A DNA stretch of 64,000 nucleotides from Halichoerus grypus. Its lineage: Eukaryota > Chordata > Mammalia > Carnivora > Phocidae. The DNA is taken from contig NC_135715.1 of assembly GCF_964656455.1 (NCBI RefSeq), positions 170,282,437 through 170,346,436 on the forward strand. The letters run 5' to 3'. This document shows, piece by piece, positions 21,435-32,544 of the stretch. The first letter of the stretch is position 1; every line of letters begins with the position of its first letter. The notes under the pieces are model-generated. The model did no database searches. It worked only from the letters and a program-made list of their open reading frames with translations, and was not told where the DNA came from. The translations under genes were made by a program, and so were the position numbers.

Positions 21435-22330
21435 AACACAAAATAGTAAAGAAATATTAAATCAGTATATTTTAAATTCAGAAAACATTCTTAGAACTTT
21501 TATGTTCAATCTTGAATTTTTTCTTACCAACTACAACTGTTTCAGACACATTATCACACTGGTTTCACAGCATGACTATAGGTACTTCAATTGCCAGGAT
21601 AGAATGACAGGAAAACAAGTTAAGAGAGTATAGTTGGGGTAAATCTCAGCCAAGCAAAAATGCTAACCAAGATTCAGGCTGCCCTGGCTAAATACCTCAG
21701 CAGTTAGTAGTCTGTGCTAGGGTAAACCACTTCAATGCCACCCAAGAGCAGGCACAAAGTAAGGGACAAAGAATAAGCAGCAGCTGTAGACTTCAAGGTC
21801 GAGGAACACAGATATGACTTCACCAGTTCCCTGTCTCCATGAGATTCTTCCCTTTTTATGAGGGTAGAGACAAGCTCTCTTTGACTACCCCAGCCCCATA
21901 TTTTAGGGGTTGTTGACTGCCTGTGACTATATTCTATTGCTTTCCTACCAATTTTCCCACTATGACTCCTCAGTTGGAACATAAAAGAACTGGAAAAAAG
22001 ATTTGCCAGCAGGCTGATTTTTCCTGATTCCCAAGCATAACTAAGAAGACCTGATTTCTCCCTAGGCTTTGATCTTTAATACACACCTATCTTTGGCTTG
22101 TTTTACCCTAGGTCTTTTTTTTTTTTTTTTTTTTGGATAAAAATGGAATTGATCGGGGCAAAGGAATTTTCTGTGCATCAATTAATACCACATATTAATT
22201 GTGGCACGATAACACCTCCTCCCTTACATGCATCTAACATAGCACAACCGTGCAACATAGCACAACACACACCCAATCCTGGAGACCACAACATTCATTT
22301 ATTCAGCAATAATTTCCTGAGCATCTACTA
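21435..22330. other. No gene seen; poly-T tract
   Basis: Poly-T of about 22 at 22112-22133. No TSD or SINE body next to it. Otherwise unassigned. Confidence 0.5.
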
Positions 22331-22530
22331 CAATCCAGGCATTATACTAAGCATTTAGGATATATCAGTGAGTGAAACAGACACAAAGCACTGCTCATTT
22401 GGGGTTTATATTTAGCAGGAAAAAAAATAAAGAAAGAACACAATAAGTAAATTATGGCATATACTAGAAGGTAATAAATGTCACGGGAAAAATGTAGATC
22501 AGAATAAGAGAGACTAGAATTATGGGGTTT
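22330..22530 (-). mobile_element. L2-related 3' segment, reverse
   Basis: AATTTCCTGAGCATCTACTACAATCCAGGC followed by GTGAGTGAAACAGACACAAAG is a common old mammalian LINE-derived pattern. Diverged. Confidence 0.5.
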
Positions 22531-22899
22531 GGAATATGCAAATAGCAATCTTAAAAACCAAACTAATAACAGAAGGGAGTTTTACTTTGTCAGGAAAAAA
22601 AATTATAATAATACATCAGGGTCAATTTTAATAATAGAAAAGTTTGTTTTGTCCTCAAGTCTTTATCACCAGGTCCATCGAGAGGAAATGGAACTGAGGG
22701 CTAAGGAGGCTGAGGGGACTGTAGAGGAGGCACAGAGGTGAGGGAGGAAGACCTTGGAGGAAGAATTCCTCTATGCCATCCAAGATGAACTCAGAATCAT
22801 CTGATGGGTAGTAAATCGAGGGAGAAAGCACAGACATTTTTTGCAACATTCCCTAGACTCCACCAGTCTTCTTGATTGCGTATTACTAAGATTTTTCTG
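22531..22899. other. No recognised feature
   Basis: Purine-rich patch at 22680-22770; otherwise unassigned. Confidence 0.45.
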
Positions 22900-23855
22900 T
22901 AAAAGAATGTCATCTTTTCCTACCTTACTTATCAAGGCCACTAATGACCTCCAGGTTATCACAACCAATGGTCAATTCTCAGTCTTCACCTTATTTGACT
23001 TCTCAGTAGCATTTATGTGACCATTCCTTCCCATTCAATAACTTTACTCACTTGGCTTCTGAGTCATCATGCATTCTCTGTTGCCCTCCAGACAGGCTCT
23101 CTGGCCCCATTTCCTAGTCTCCTTTGTTGATTCTTCCATATCTTCTCAGCCTTGAAGTGTTATAGTAATCCAGTCCTCTATATCTATAGTCACCCCTGAA
23201 GAAATTGTATCCAGACTCATGGTTTTAAATATCATCTCAATGATGATTGCTGACAGATTCCAATCTCTACCTCTGAACTTGGCCTACTATTCAACATCTC
23301 CACTTGGAAGTCTAATAAACATCTTAAAGTTAATGTGTCCAAAACCAGATTCTTGATTTTTCTCATACACATCTGTCCCCCTCTAGACTCTTCCATCATA
23401 GTAAATTACAACTTCATTTACCTAATTGCCAAGTCTAAAAACCATAGCATCATCCCTGACACTCTTGAAGCATATTAAGAAAATCCCCTTCTCAGGGACT
23501 TGGCATGTACTGATCCCTCTGCTTAGAACTTCCTTCTCTCCCTCCATCTACATAGCTCATCCCTTTCCCTCAGGTCTCTGCTCAAATGTTGCCTCCTCAA
23601 AGAGCTCTTTTGTAATGACCCTCCTAAAAGTAAGATCCTCTGTCATTATGTAGACCTTTGCTTTATTTTTCTTCATTTTCTTCAAATTTTCATTACTTGA
23701 CAAACTATATGTTGTTTAATTATCATCTGTATCTCCTCTTAGCAAAGAAGCTCCACGAGAGCAGGGATTTTTGTGTATCTCTATGACCAACAATAGTTCC
23801 TGTCATTTAGACAGTCAGTGCAAATTTTTAGAATGAATGAATAAGAGAAATGATG
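22900..23855 (+). mobile_element. L2 LINE relic, forward, about 950 bp
   Basis: The longest L2-like relic here. Ordered blocks: CCACTAATGACCTCCAGGTT (22939-22958), CATCTCCACTTGGAAGTCTAATA (23294-23316), TCAGGTCTCTGCTCAAATGTTGC (23570-23592), and the 3' end GAGCAGGGATTTTTGTGTATCT (23759-23780), closing with GAATGAATGAATAAG. It carries part of the decayed reverse-transcriptase region; the frame is broken many times. Confidence 0.75.
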
Positions 23856-24072
23856 TCATATAATGCAGATATACAATGTGTACAGAGCTGGGCTCGGTTT
23901 TTTACTGAGATCAAAATGGTTCCTGTGCTATCTGAAAGCAAAACCACATGGAACTTGAGGATGACTAGAATAAACACTATACATAAATCTCAATAAATTC
24001 CCACAATCCTTAGGAAAGCTTCTGATTGTAGATCCTTGCTTCCAAGATGGTAGCACGTAGCACTATTTAAAT

Positions 24073-24643
24073 ATGAAATCTTGCCATTTGCAACGACGTT
24101 GATAGAACTGGAGGGTATTATGCTGAGCGAAATAAGTCAATCAGAGAAAGACATGTATCATATGACCTCACTGATATGAGGAATTCTTAATGTCAGGAAA
24201 CAAACCGAGGGTTGCTGGAGTGGTGGGGGGTGGGAGGGATGGGGTGGCTGGGTGATAGACATTGGGGAGGGTATGTGCTATGGTGAGCACTGTGAATTGT
24301 GTAAGACTGTTGAATCACAGACCTGTACCTCTGAAACAAATAATACATTATATGTTTAAAAAAGAAGAAGAAGAAGATAGCAGGAGGGGAAGAATGAAGG
24401 GGGGAAATCGGAGGGGGAGATGAACCATGAGAGACTATGGACTCTGAGAAACAAACTGAGGGTTCTAGAGGGGAGGGGGGTGGGGAGATGGGTTAGCCTG
24501 GTGATGGGTATTAAAGAGGGCACGTTCTGCATGGAGCACTGGGTGTTATACGCAAACAATGAATCATGGAACACTACATCAAAAACTAATGATGTAATGT
24601 ATGGTGATTAACATAACATAATAATAAAATAAATAAAATAAAA
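24073..24643 (+). mobile_element. Carnivore L1 3' end insertion
   Basis: Starts at the GCCATTTGCAACGACGTTGA block and runs through GGGTTGCTGGAGTGGTGGGG, the AAG/purine tract (24362-24420), CATGAGAGACTATGGACTC and ATGAATCATGGAACACTAC to an AATAAA-rich tail. Flanks ATTTAAAT (24065-24072 and 24644-24651) are a possible, low-complexity target-site duplication. No ORF2 left. The insertion interrupts or abuts a DNA-transposon relic. Confidence 0.85.
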
Positions 24644-24651
24644 ATTTAAAT

Positions 24652-24815
24652 TAATTAAAATTAAATAAAATTAAAAATTCAGTTTCTCAGCTGCACTCAG
24701 CATTTCGAGTGCTCTATAACCACAGGCAACTAGGGCTTACAGTATGGACATTTTCAACATGGCAGAACCTTTTATTGAACAGCACTGCTATAGATTAACA
24801 TTTGCTTTCATCACA
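24652..24815. mobile_element. hAT-Charlie-type MITE relic
   Basis: AAATTCAGTTTCTCAGCTGCACT ... CATTTCGAGTGCTC ... AACCTTTTATTGAACAGCACTGCT resembles a common nonautonomous MER-series hAT element, including the 'TTGNACAGCRCTGCT' terminal motif near 24773-24789. The A/T-rich AAATTAATTAAAATTAAATAAAATT lead is also part of that family. Exact name not assigned. Confidence 0.55.
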
Positions 24816-25064
24816 CCTCAAGCTTATAGTTGGCTTAGATCTTTTCCTCACCCACCATTTGTAAAATGTCAAAAAGTCTCTGATTTAGGTATTTTAGTGT
24901 TTTATTTCTGGAGCTATCATAATCTTTCAAGGGACCCACTTCCATAACAGTGTATGTATGCATACATAGAAACACACACCCACACAATTTTTTCCTAAGA
25001 GGAAAAAAAATTTTTTCAGTTCAGCCTTTGCCTCTGTAAATCCTATAAAATTTTAGTTCACTGA

Positions 25065-25215
25065 ACCTGCAAATATTTATTGAATGCATCCTACGTTAAG
25101 AACCCCTTGTCTGTCCCTAAAGAGATTAAGAGTATATAAGGAACAATTAAAGGTGCTAGATAGCTTAGGGAAGGGAACATATGGAGATGCTGAAGCCTGT
25201 TATACTATATCCAGT
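25065..25215 (-). mobile_element. L2-like 3' segment, reverse
   Basis: AAATATTTATTGAATGCATCCTACG followed by CCCTAAAGAGATTAAGAGTA fits the reverse-strand L2-like pattern seen elsewhere in the window. Confidence 0.45.
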
Positions 25216-25295
25216 GACCTAAACTAAAATGGTGGCTTAGGAAAAGAAACAAAGAACCTTCACAGATATTAAAGAAAAATAAAGTCAACAAGATA

Positions 25296-25469
25296 GGGTG
25301 CCTGGGTGGCTCAGTCGGTTAAGCATGTGCCTTTGGCTCAGGTCATGATCTCAGGGTCCTGGGATCTCATGATCCTCAGGGTCCTCAGCAGAGAGTCTGG
25401 TTCTCCCTCTCCTCTTCTTCTGTGCTCTCTCCCTCTCAAATAAATAAATAAAATCTTAAAAAAAAAAAA
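25296..25469 (+). mobile_element. Can-SINE with internal duplication and deletion
   Basis: Normal head (GGTGCCTGGGTGGCTCAGTC), but TCATGATC(C)TCAGGGTCCT occurs twice (25343-25360 and 25367-25385) and the segment that normally follows (CGAGCCCCGCAT...GGAGCC) is missing. Perfect 13-bp duplication AAAGTCAACAAGA at 25281-25293 and 25470-25482. Confidence 0.94.
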
Positions 25470-25534
25470 AAAGTCAACAAGACATAAGGACTGATTGGAC
25501 GTGGGTGACATGGAGGGAAAAAAGTCAGCTGTAA

Positions 25535-26128
25535 ACACTGGGGTGCATGTGCCCCTTCGGATGACTACATTTGTATCTTCGGGTAAATACCCAGTAATGC
25601 AATTGCTGGGTCATAGGGTAGCTCTATTTTCAACTTTTTGAGGACCCTCCATACTGTTTTCCAGAGTGGCTGCACCAGCTTGCATTCCCACCAACAGTGT
25701 AGGAGGGCTCCCCTTTCTTCACATCCCCGCCAACATCTGTTGTTTCCTGACTTGTTAATTTTAGCCATTCTGACTGGTGTGTGGTGGTATCTCATTGAGG
25801 TCTTGATTTGGATTCCCTGATGCCGAGCGATGTTGAGCAGTTTTTCATGTGTCTGTCGGCCATTTGGATGTCTTCTTTGGAAAAATGTCTGTTCATGTCT
25901 TCTGCCCATTTCTTGATTGGATTCTTTGTTCTTTGGGTGTTGAGTTTGATAAGTTCTTTATAGATTTTGGATACTAGCCCTTTATCTGATATGTCATTTG
26001 CAAATATCTTCTCCCATTCCGTCGGTTGTCTTTTGGTTTTGTTGACTGTTTCCTTTGCTGTGCAAAAGCTTTTTATCTTGATGAAGTCCCAATAGTTCAT
26101 TTTTGCCCTTGCTTCCCTTGCCTTTGGT
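25535..26128 (-). mobile_element. Carnivore L1, inverted 5' segment (ORF2 C-terminus)
   Basis: Read on the reverse strand this encodes the C-terminal part of L1 ORF2, with recognisable short strings [41 protein letters not shown] and [15 protein letters not shown]. It is broken by a frameshift between two reading frames (26100-25792 and 25909-25565). It is joined head-on to a forward L1 3' end at about 26128: one insertion with a 5' inversion. Dead copy. Confidence 0.93.
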
Positions 26129-26256
26129 ATGTGCTATGGTGAGCGCTGTGAATTGTGTAAGACTGATGAATCACAGACCTGTACCCCTGAAACAAATAAT
26201 ACATTATATGTTAATAAAAAAATAAATAAATAAAAAATAAAATCTTGGAAAGAGAA
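26129..26256 (+). mobile_element. Same L1, forward 3' end and tail
   Basis: TATGTGCTATGGTGAGCGCTG through CCCTGAAACAAATAATACATT and an AATAAA-rich tail. The whole two-part insertion is bracketed by AAAAAAGTCAGCTGTAA (25518-25534) and AAAAAAGTCAGCTATAA (26257-26273), one mismatch in 17. Confidence 0.93.
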
Positions 26257-26273
26257 AAAAAAGTCAGCTATAA

Positions 26274-27370
26274 CCCTTGAGTTGTGTGGGTTCCTACCAT
26301 GTACACTGTGCTGGCATTAGAAGCAGCCAAAGTTTAGGGCATTAAAGTATTACTGATGCAAACAGGCAAATCATGTGTGAAAGGAAATTTTTTAGGGGAT
26401 TCAATAATATTGTTTTTAAAACAATAACGGTAAGATATTCAACTGAAAATATCCAGCTGGCAGCTGGACTAGAGGCAAAAGACTTGGAAAGCATCTCTAA
26501 AAATGTGTAAGAATGAATGAAAATGCCAAAATATAAACAGCATTTTTCCTCTTCGTGGGCACCAGCACCTTCAGATATTTTCAGCCTATAATTATGTCCT
26601 CCTCACCATCCCCCAGTCAATGTTTTGCCAATTTTCACTAGACCTCTACTCCAAGCTTTCACTGTAAATCAAACTTTCTATTCATAGCATTATGGTATTG
26701 TGTACTCCAGTGAATTCTCATAATTTGTCTACTGCTTTATACAGTCTCCTAATTACCCTGGCGAACAGAAAAGTACTTTTATACTCTGGAAATGTACATG
26801 CAAAGTTTGTATATTTTGGACCACAGCCCAGTTAAACTGTACTAACATAACCCATTAATGTACAGTTGTTTACATGCATCTCAGGCAGTTAAGAGTGTCT
26901 TTCAGGTTTAACAAGTACTACAAAAGCAACTGAGAGTATGCAGTATAAACTCTGTCGACTGATGGTTGCTTTTGATGTTGAACCTGAGAAACAGCATTTT
27001 AAAAAAGAAGTGAGAAGGGTAAAATGCTCTATTTTTGCTGAAGACAAATGATGTCTACATATTTCTGTGAGGTTGCGTAGGACAATTTAAATTACATTTC
27101 TATGTTTAATGTGTATTTCCATGTACATTTTAACATTTAACATAATAACTTTTTAAGAACCTAGCTCAACAGGACCATCAGTAAACCAGAATGTCATTGG
27201 CCATGGTCTACTTCAAAAGAAGCAAAACAAAACAATATGAATGCAAACAAAAATAAATAAAACTCCAGATAATTTAGATGCTAGTTAGGAAGACTGCACA
27301 ATTAAGGTCATTCAGTCATTGTTGAATGAGTTAGTTTTATAATCAAAGTACAGAATGCCAAGGAACTACA
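26274..27370. other. No recognised feature
   Basis: AT-rich, no repeat family or coding signal recognised. Confidence 0.45.
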
Positions 27371-27490
27371 CAAAAGTTTAGCCTTGTCTAGGGCATCAGG
27401 GAAGCCCCCCAGAAAGTAACTTTTCAACTGAGTCCTGAGTGATGAGTCATCCAAAAGAAGAGGAAGAAGGAAGAGGATCTAGGAGCAGGC
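27370..27490 (-). mobile_element. L2-like relic, reverse
   Basis: GGGCATCAGGGAAGCCCCCC (27392-27411) and GTCCTGAGTGATGAG (27432-27446) fit the reverse complement of the L2 3' region. Confidence 0.5.
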
Positions 27491-27499
27491 AACAGATCT

Positions 27500-28354
27500 T
27501 ATTCCCACAACTTCCCATCCTTAAGAAAAATGTAATAAAGCCGTATCTATAGCCTTTCAGAACTTTATGTGAGCCCCTTGAAAAGTAAAATCACAAGTAT
27601 GAAAATGCATGGTTCTATTAAATAAAATAACATGAAATTAAAAATCTTCAAGTGATTTTAATGTGTGAGATGTATACGGGTACAATTACCACTCCAAACA
27701 CTGGGGAAAATCATAAAAGAACAAATAAAAACACCTATCTTGGGCCATTTGAAGTGGCAACAATCAACTGAAGAATTTCATTTTCTACACTTGGTCACAT
27801 TTCTCAAGACTAAAACCATTCCCAAGGGACAAGAAAAAATGATGATAAAACTACCATCTTCCCCTACAGAAGATGTTTACAAGGACTCCTAAGATTTACA
27901 AGCCCCAGCTTGAAAAATTTTATTCTAAAAATCTGGAAAGAATTGATAGATATATCCAAATACTAACAAAAGTAAACAGCAACAAGATACTAAAATTTGG
28001 GTATGATTTCAGGTGCTATTACATGAATCAGGTTACTATACTAGTGGAATCTTCCTGCTGATTCTAGACCATCAAAATAATTAAAAAGCATTTTAAAATC
28101 TAACCTACATTAGCAAATGTGATTCTGATTTTTGTCCAAGGAAGTAGACTATCATTATTAGAAAAAGAAAATTCCCTTAAATTTTTGCCATATTATTATA
28201 ACACTTAAAACCTATATTATAACTATAAAAATAGTAAAAAGATAAAATTAAGTGAATTGTAATTTTAAAATGTTAACAAGTTCCTTCTAGCCTACAATGT
28301 AATGATAAAAAATAAACATAAACAACCTTACATAGCCAAATCATTTTAATAAAA
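27500..28354. other. No recognised feature
   Basis: AT-rich. Two short forward ORFs (27665-27892, 27873-28061) have no recognisable family. Confidence 0.45.
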
Positions 28355-28560
28355 CATTGGCTATGGATTCAGAGAGAACTGGCTTTGAATCCCTGTCCCA
28401 CCTAGCTACGTGATTTTGCGAAAGTTGCCTGATCTTCTCGAACTTTAGTTTCTTAATTTATGACACAAAGGAAATAATCTCTAATCTGCAGTTTTTCTTT
28501 GAGAGTAGACAGTAAATTATATAAAGTACCTACACAATTTTGAGCAATAAACATTAATGC
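28355..28560 (+). mobile_element. MIR relic, forward
   Basis: GGCTTTGAATCCCTGTCCCACCTAG (28381-28405) then ATTTTGCGAAAGTTGCC follow the MIR layout. Diverged. Confidence 0.65.
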
Positions 28561-28708
28561 CCTTTCCTCTCCTTTTTCCTGAAGTATTATGTTGAATTCC
28601 ATTAGTGACATTAAAATCCACTACTAAAATGGGGAAATTAACATGTCAGTAAGGACCACATTATAAACATACTTAATCCCCTCCATAATTGAATTAATCT
28701 CAATTCTT

Positions 28709-28894
28709 TTTTTTTTTTTTAAAGATTTTATTTATTTATTTGAGAGAGAGAGAGAGCATGAGGGGGGGAGGGTCAGAGGGAGAAGCAGACTCCTCGCAGA
28801 GCAAGGAGCCCGACGCGGGACTCGATCCCGGGACTCCAGGATCATGACCTGAGCCGAAGGCAGTTGCTTAACCAACTGAGCCACCCAGGCGCCC
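28709..28894 (-). mobile_element. Can-SINE, reverse
   Basis: Complete reverse element with GAGCCACCCAGGCGCCC end. Perfect 14-bp duplication TAATCTCAATTCTT at 28695-28708 and 28895-28908. Confidence 0.97.
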
Positions 28895-28908
28895 TAATCT
28901 CAATTCTT

Positions 28909-30440
28909 GATTTAAAAATCTTATTCTTTCATAAAATATTATCTCACATTGATGTCCAAATTAACATCTACTTATTAGGGAACACTGATAAACTGAAAGA
29001 GCACTTAAAATTTTAGTGAATATTTGAATATTGTTTCATTTTTTTTTAATTATTCAGCATATGAAGAATGATAAGTTTTCTAAGGACAAATTTCAGGATG
29101 AAAATAACAGAGTCATTTTATTTTCCTCACATATTTTCATTGAGCTATAATTATAAAATATATTTCCATTTACTTTTATAGAAACTCCTTTATATATTCA
29201 CATTGGTTTGACTGGGTTCTGAAACTTCAAAATGACATTTGCCAAGTAACTACTACTGCCTTCTGTTGGTCTTAGAGTTGCTTGGGGCTACAGCTTTACT
29301 AATATCCACCAAAAGTTTATTAGTTAAAAATCTGTAGAGGATACACTATGTATACTACCAAAGGATATCAGTATATCAGTCTACTCAAAAAGACTTGGCA
29401 AGGATTTGTGACTTTGTCAGAGGTCACAAACTTCTGATTTGTTTTTCATAGTAATTTATATGTTCATTTAGACCCAACTTAGATCTCTCCTATATATAGG
29501 GTGATTTTAATATAAAAATGAGCCCCCCAAAATTGCTGATACCTATAAACTTTATGATAATTTTATAGAAGATAAGAAATTAAGAGTTTAAAAGGACATG
29601 AGAAGCATAATAATTTTTATGAGTGTGTTCCTTTTTATCACAAATTAAAAATAAATATTTGGATAAGCATTGGAGATCATGAAAAATTATCAATAGTCTG
29701 TAAGACATTAATCAACTCCAAATAATGAGCATTTTTTATATCCCTTCTATGACATTATGGAAGATGCTCAGAAAATATTTTATTTAGTTTGTATAATAAA
29801 GCTACAAGATGGGAATGGTTAGCTTTATTTTATACATCAACTGAAGCTCAAGGATTAAGAAATTTGAGTTCTCAAGATCTCACAGCTAGGAGCTGATAAA
29901 ATCAGATCTAATTTAGGTTTTTCTAATTCTCCAAGATTTTTCTATCTCCAAGATTAAGAGCAGACATAATTTTTCAGTGTTTTCGTAAAAAAGATCTTAT
30001 ACAATGGCCACAAAATCAAAATCACAATTGAATTAAGTATATTTGTTGCATATTAGAAAATTCTATGTTGTAGAGAAATTATAAATAGACTCTGAGTCCA
30101 AGAACTGGTTCTAATCTAAAAATTTTTAGGTAATATAATTATACTACTTGTGTGAATTTCAACCAGGCAATTAACTTGAGAAGAAACCTTATTACAAACA
30201 ATCTAGTTCAGTCCATCCAAATGCTAAAATTCTATGACAGGCACATGATTTCCTAGATATTTTTGCCCAGATTTTAACTTTTATAATCTTTAAAAATTAC
30301 ATAAACCATATAGGCTACTGGTAAATATAAATAATAAAAGTCTAAAATTAAAATTTCTTCTCTCCAAATCCCTAGTCCTAGTAATTAAGGAAACAGCAAA
30401 CTTTCCTTTGTATGTATCCAGAAAATCCATTTTCTATGAT
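28909..30440. other. No gene seen; one MIR relic
   Basis: Mostly AT-rich unassigned DNA. A reverse MIR relic sits at about 29750-29920. Confidence 0.45.
29750..29920 (-). mobile_element. MIR relic, reverse
   Basis: TTTATACATCAACTGAAGCTCAAGGATTAAG followed by CAAGATCTCACAGCTAGGAGC fits the reverse MIR core. Confidence 0.65.
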
Positions 30441-31300
30441 ACGTTCAAAAAGTTTTTATAAAATTATAACATATATAGAGAACAGTGCACAATTAGTAGA
30501 TAGAGAGCTGATGAATTATGATAATGTGAACACACCCAGGTAATCATCCCCCAGATTCAGAAATGAAATATTACAGGTATCCCAGAAGCCCCCTTTACAC
30601 CATCTCCCAAACACAACTCTCTCCTTCCTCCACAGAGATAATGCTTATCCTGAATCCCAAACCATAAATGAGTTTGCCTGGATAAATGAGATCAAACAAA
30701 ATGTGTTGTGTGTCAGGCTATTTACTCTCAACATTATGTTTGTAAAATTTATGCCTGGTATTGCTTGTAGCAGTGGTTTATTTACTTACTTTATTACAAT
30801 GAAACTTCTAATACAGGGAAATACAGAAGATGTAAATAAAATATACTGTATCTTAATATATATAAACATATCATAATTTATGTATCCATCCTACTGCTGA
30901 TGGACGTTTGGAATGTTTGCAGGTTTGGGTTATTAAGTATAATGCTGCTATAAACACTTGGCTCAAGTCTTTTGATGCACATATGTTTGAATTACTGTTG
31001 GGTATTTACATAGAGCTATAACTGCTGGGTCATATCATTTGTTATGCTCCTAAATTTAGGAGACAGTGCCAGTTTTTCAAAGTTTTATATGTAGTCTCCC
31101 ACCAACTGTGAATGTGAGAGTTCCAGTTTTTCTACATTGTCTCCAATGGTATTAATGTTGATTTTTTTTTTAAATTAGCCCATTTTGGTGGCTGTACAGA
31201 GGTATCTCATTGTGATTTTAATGTTTCTTTCCCTAGTGATTAATTTTTATCTGTTTATTGGCCCTTTGGATGTTCTCTTGGGCAATACCCCTTCACATAC
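30440..31300 (-). mobile_element. Old L1M fragment, reverse
   Basis: The 3' UTR and ORF2 end of an old L1 in reverse. Markers: TATGTATCCATCCTACTGCTGATGGAC (30878-30904), TGTTGGGTATTTACATAGAGCTATAACTGCTGGGTCATA (30996-31034) and CCCACCAACTGTGAATGTGAGAG (31099-31121). Confidence 0.75.
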
Positions 31301-31399
31301 TTTGTCCATTTAAAAAATTTTGTCTATTGTCTATTTGTCAATGTAATCAAAATTTTAAAATGAGTAACTATTTTTTATGTGAGGTTGTAATTAACCAAT

Positions 31400-31884
31400 T
31401 ACAAAATTTCTACAGAAATACAAAGAGCAAAGAATATCCAAGGTAATCTTAAAGAAGTAGAGAGAAGTTGACACTTGGGGCTCGTGGGTGGCTCAGTCAG
31501 TTAAGTGTCTGACTCTTGATTTCAGCTCAGGTCCTGACCTGATCTCAGGGTCCTGAGATGGAGCCCTGCGTCAGGCTTCCCGCTCAGCAGGGACTCTGCT
31601 CATCTCCCTCTCCTGCTCCCCCTCCCTCCACTTACACACTCTCTCTCTAAAATAAATAAAGCTTAAAAAAAAAAAAAAAAAAAGTTGACACTGTATACCA
31701 AGACTTATTATAAAGCCAAAGCATTTAAGACAATGTAGTATTGGCATAAGGATAGACTAATAGAATAGTGAGTCCAGAAACAGCCACATTTATATTCACC
31801 CTTGATTCATAACAAAGGTGGCACTGCAGAACAGTGGAGAAAGGAATGTGTTTTCAATAAATGATGCTGGGCCAACTGGCTATC
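31400..31884 (+). mobile_element. Old L1 ORF2 fragment, forward, split by a SINE
   Basis: AAGAATATCCAAGGTAATC (31431-31449), ACCAAGACTTATTATAAAGCC (31698-31718), GGCATAAGGATAGACTAATAGAATAG (31743-31768) and ATGATGCTGGGCCAACTGGC (31861-31880) are the L1 ORF2 text in order. It is interrupted by a SINE (31476-31681) and is then cut by the composite SINE at 31902. Confidence 0.8.
31476..31681 (+). mobile_element. Can-SINE, forward, older subtype
   Basis: GGGGCTCGTGGGTGGCTCAGTC head and TGACTCTTGATTTCAGCTC variant body, AAATAAATAAAGC tail. Perfect 11-bp duplication AAGTTGACACT at 31465-31475 and 31682-31692. Confidence 0.94.
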
Positions 31885-31901
31885 TAAATGAATACATGGT
31901 C

Positions 31902-32177
31902 CAGGCGCCTGGGTGGCTCAGTCGTTAAGCACTTCAAAGGTTTACATATGACACTAGAGCGCCTGGCGCAGTAAAAGTGCAAGGTAGGTCCCCAGTTCAC
32001 ATTTCTCTCATAGTAAATTTTGGGAAGCTCGATGTTTATGTGTGATGCAATTTGACATGAAACAGTGAAAGAACACTACAAAGCATATTATACAAAGCCA
32101 CTTGCCCTGCTTGTGTTCCCTCTCTCGCTGTCTCTCTCTTTCTGTCAAATAAATAAATAAAATCTTAAAAAAAAAAA
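31902..32177 (+). mobile_element. Composite Can-SINE with inverted local DNA in its middle
   Basis: Head 31902-31930 (AGGCGCCTGGGTGGCTCAGT then CGTTAAGC) and tail 32105-32177 (CCCTGCTTGTGTTCCCTCTC, then AAATAAATAAATAAAATC and A-run) are ordinary Can-SINE. In between, 31931-32084 is the reverse complement of 33205-33358, 154 bp without gaps; I count 8 mismatches. A 20-base filler at 32085-32104 repeats TACAAAGC (32077-32084, again 32091-32098). The second promoter box and most of the SINE body are absent. The whole is bracketed by a perfect 17-bp duplication, TAAATGAATACATGGTC (31885-31901 and 32178-32194), so head and tail belong to one insertion. Confidence 0.93.
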
Positions 32178-32224
32178 TAAATGAATACATGGTCTTCTGA
32201 ACTTTCCCTTGTTTCTACTGAACA

Positions 32225-32525
32225 ACATATTTTAGCAATCTTTCCATAGCAACACTTACAAATTTAACGTATTTTAATAGCTGCATAATAGTCCATTGTA
32301 TGAATATATCTCAACAAATTCATCCATTCCCCCCTTGACTGATATTTAACTTGTTTCCATTTTTCTTCTGTGGATGCTTTTGTAAGTATATCTGTAATAA
32401 AACATTCTCGAAACAGAATGCTGGATCAGAGTCTATGAATTTAAAGTTACTGACATTTCCCTCCAAAAAGGCCACTGCTATGTATGCTCTTACCAAGAGT
32501 TTATGAAAGTGCCCAGACTGTGACA
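32225..32525 (-). mobile_element. Old L1M fragment, reverse
   Basis: GCATAATAGTCCATTGTATGAATATA (32283-32308) and TTGTTTCCATTTTTCTTCTGTGG (32352-32374), followed by CCCTCCAAAAAGGCCACTG, fit the reverse strand of an old L1 3' region. Confidence 0.65.
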
Positions 32526-32544
32526 TAAGTGACAGATGTTCCAC

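Noticed and set aside
25565..26100. Two reverse ORFs that look like protein-coding sequence
   Set aside because: They are the C-terminal part of L1 ORF2 in a truncated, inverted, frameshifted copy, not a host gene.
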